Assembly: GCF_019634845.1 (NCBI RefSeq)
Contig: NZ_JAHCAQ010000001.1
Location: forward strand, 267,235 to 331,234
Source of the DNA: Dokdonella sp.
GTDB taxonomy: Bacteria > Pseudomonadota > Gammaproteobacteria > Xanthomonadales > Rhodanobacteraceae
DNA length: 64,000 nucleotides
Direction of reading: 5' to 3'
Part shown: in pieces, positions 63,300 to 64,000 of the stretch
Numbering within the stretch: position 1 is the first letter of the stretch
Layout: every line of letters starts with the position of its first letter
Notes under the pieces: generated by a model
What the model was told of the DNA's origin: nothing
The model's input: only the letters and a program-made list of their open reading frames with translations
Database searches by the model: none
Program-made: the position numbers and the translations under genes

Positions 63300-64000
63300 T
63301 CAGATGCCGAGCACGCGCAGGTCGGCGCTGGGCTGCGAGCGCTCCCAGATTTCGTTGAACGTGGCCAGCAGTTGCGCATGGCGGCCCGGGTTGCAGGTGT
63401 GCCCTTCGCCTTCTGGCCGGCTGCCGAGGGGGCGCAGCAAATAGCCTCCGCGATCGTTGACGAGGAAGGCCGATGGCTCGGCGAGATCGCGGTCCTCGAC
63501 CGGTACGCGCAGCTCGATCGCGCTCGACAGCTGCTGCGCCAGGCGCAGCAGGCCGTGGCCGTCCCGGATCGCGCGGCGCGGCTCCTGGACCAGCAGGCGC
63601 ACGCGGGCATGGCGGCCGGTCAGCGCGATGCGCTTGACCGCCTCCACCAGAGTGGCGTTGTCGAGCAGGGCAGGCTCCAGATCGCGACTGAACAGCGCGA
63701 CCTCGGCGCGCGCATCGGCGAGCAGCACCAGCATCGCGTCGCGTGCCTCGCCGAAGCTGCGGCTCTGCAGCACCTGTGCCGGCGGATGCTGCGTCGGTGC
63801 CGCCGCCGGCGGCGGCGCCAGCGGTTGCAGTGGCAGGCGCATCAGGCGGTGGGGAATGTCGCATTCGAGGAATTCGGGGCCTTCGGCGACGAAGCCGGCG
63901 CGTTCGTAGAAGCCGATCGCGTGGCTTTGCGCGTGCAGGTCGAGCTCGGGCCAGCCACGTGCGCGTGCGTACTCGATCAACGTGCGCAGCATGGCCTCAC
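63300..64000 (-). CDS. GNAT acetyltransferase with C-terminal PLD-like domain (5' end beyond window)
   Basis: The reading frame stays open to the right edge, so the N-terminus is missing. Visible first is the end of a GNAT domain (RTLIEYARARGWPELDLHAQSHAIGFYERAGFVAEGPEF), then a Pro/Ala linker, then about 150 residues starting EARDAMLVLLADARAEVALFSRDLEP that resemble a degenerate phospholipase D-like half (VNDRGGYLLRPLG, LLATFNEIWERS). This two-domain layout occurs in xanthomonads under DUF7931; the acceptor is unknown. It precedes sucA on the same strand. Confidence 0.75.
   Translation of the reverse strand, partial: EAMLRTLIEYARARGWPELDLHAQSHAIGFYERAGFVAEGPEFLECDIPHRLMRLPLQPLAPPPAAAPTQHPPAQVLQSRSFGEARDAMLVLLADARAEVALFSRDLEPALLDNATLVEAVKRIALTGRHARVRLLVQEPRRAIRDGHGLLRLAQQLSSAIELRVPVEDRDLAEPSAFLVNDRGGYLLRPLGSRPEGEGHTCNPGRHAQLLATFNEIWERSQPSADLRVLGI

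Noticed and set aside
60172-63444. Thousand-residue open frame opposite sucA
   Set aside because: Same cause as above; SucA motifs are complete on the minus strand and the antisense product has no recognisable family.

Overview
The window reads as a piece of a high-GC (by eye about two thirds or more G+C) gammaproteobacterial chromosome, most likely from the order Xanthomonadales (Rhodanobacteraceae/Dokdonella-like). This placement is an inference. It rests on the strong GC3 bias, the DksA-type protein with a Lys/Ala/Pro-rich N-terminal tail, the QxH-type dihydroorotase, and a secreted metalloprotease ending in an IF-x-x-GF-D tail. No rRNA, CRISPR array, prophage or transposase was seen. Genes are densely packed and no gene-free stretch exceeds about 270 bases.

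Layout. 0-9.3 kb: edge of an acetoacetate decarboxylase, a methionine aminotransferase/omega-amidase pair, an ArnT-like glycosyltransferase, YceH, a secreted zinc metalloprotease, a DUF985 cupin with Hsp33, and an AbrB/MazE-like gene whose frame appears broken. 9.3-23.7 kb: mfd, an RND efflux adaptor and pump, GNAT, YjbR, a CDF metal transporter, two adjacent sodium/proton antiporters (NhaD and CPA2 type), and a wax ester synthase/DGAT. 23.7-26.5 kb: a solitary MmeI-like (type IIL) restriction-modification enzyme, the clearest accessory gene. 26.6-37.2 kb: aldehyde dehydrogenase, xseA, a phospholipase D/cardiolipin synthase-like protein, ispG, an EamA permease, kdsB with a low-molecular-weight phosphatase, uvrC and pgsA. 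37.2-37.7 kb: tRNA-Leu, tRNA-Cys and tRNA-Gly on the minus strand, with a near-consensus promoter and an intrinsic terminator. 37.8-50.2 kb: a YbiI-type zinc finger, DUF3297, an M28 peptidase, a reprolysin-like protease, a LytM peptidase overlapping pyrC and yidD, a DksA-like gene, glmM, a polytopic membrane protein, mtnA and GtrA. 50.3-56.2 kb: gyrA, hsp20, cbpA, a PilH-like regulator and an AcuI-type reductase. 56.2-57.3 kb: a small island with a GIY-YIG gene framed by perfect 29-bp inverted repeats and a lipoprotein of lower GC. 57.3-63.1 kb: the 2-oxoglutarate dehydrogenase operon sucA-sucB-lpd, in which sucB carries an in-frame TGA. The window ends inside a GNAT fusion protein.

Functional themes. 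Envelope biogenesis is prominent (kdsB, glmM, pgsA, PLD, yidD, LytM, ArnT-like protein, GtrA), as are DNA repair (mfd, uvrC, xseA), ion and drug efflux, methionine salvage (mtnA, aminotransferase, omega-amidase), and the TCA cycle. The observations most worth a second look are the inverted-repeat GIY-YIG cassette, the interrupted sucB, the zinc-site-depleted DksA with a histone-like tail, tyrosine at GyrA position 87, the frame-broken AbrB gene, and the lone type IIL enzyme with an AT-richer recognition domain.
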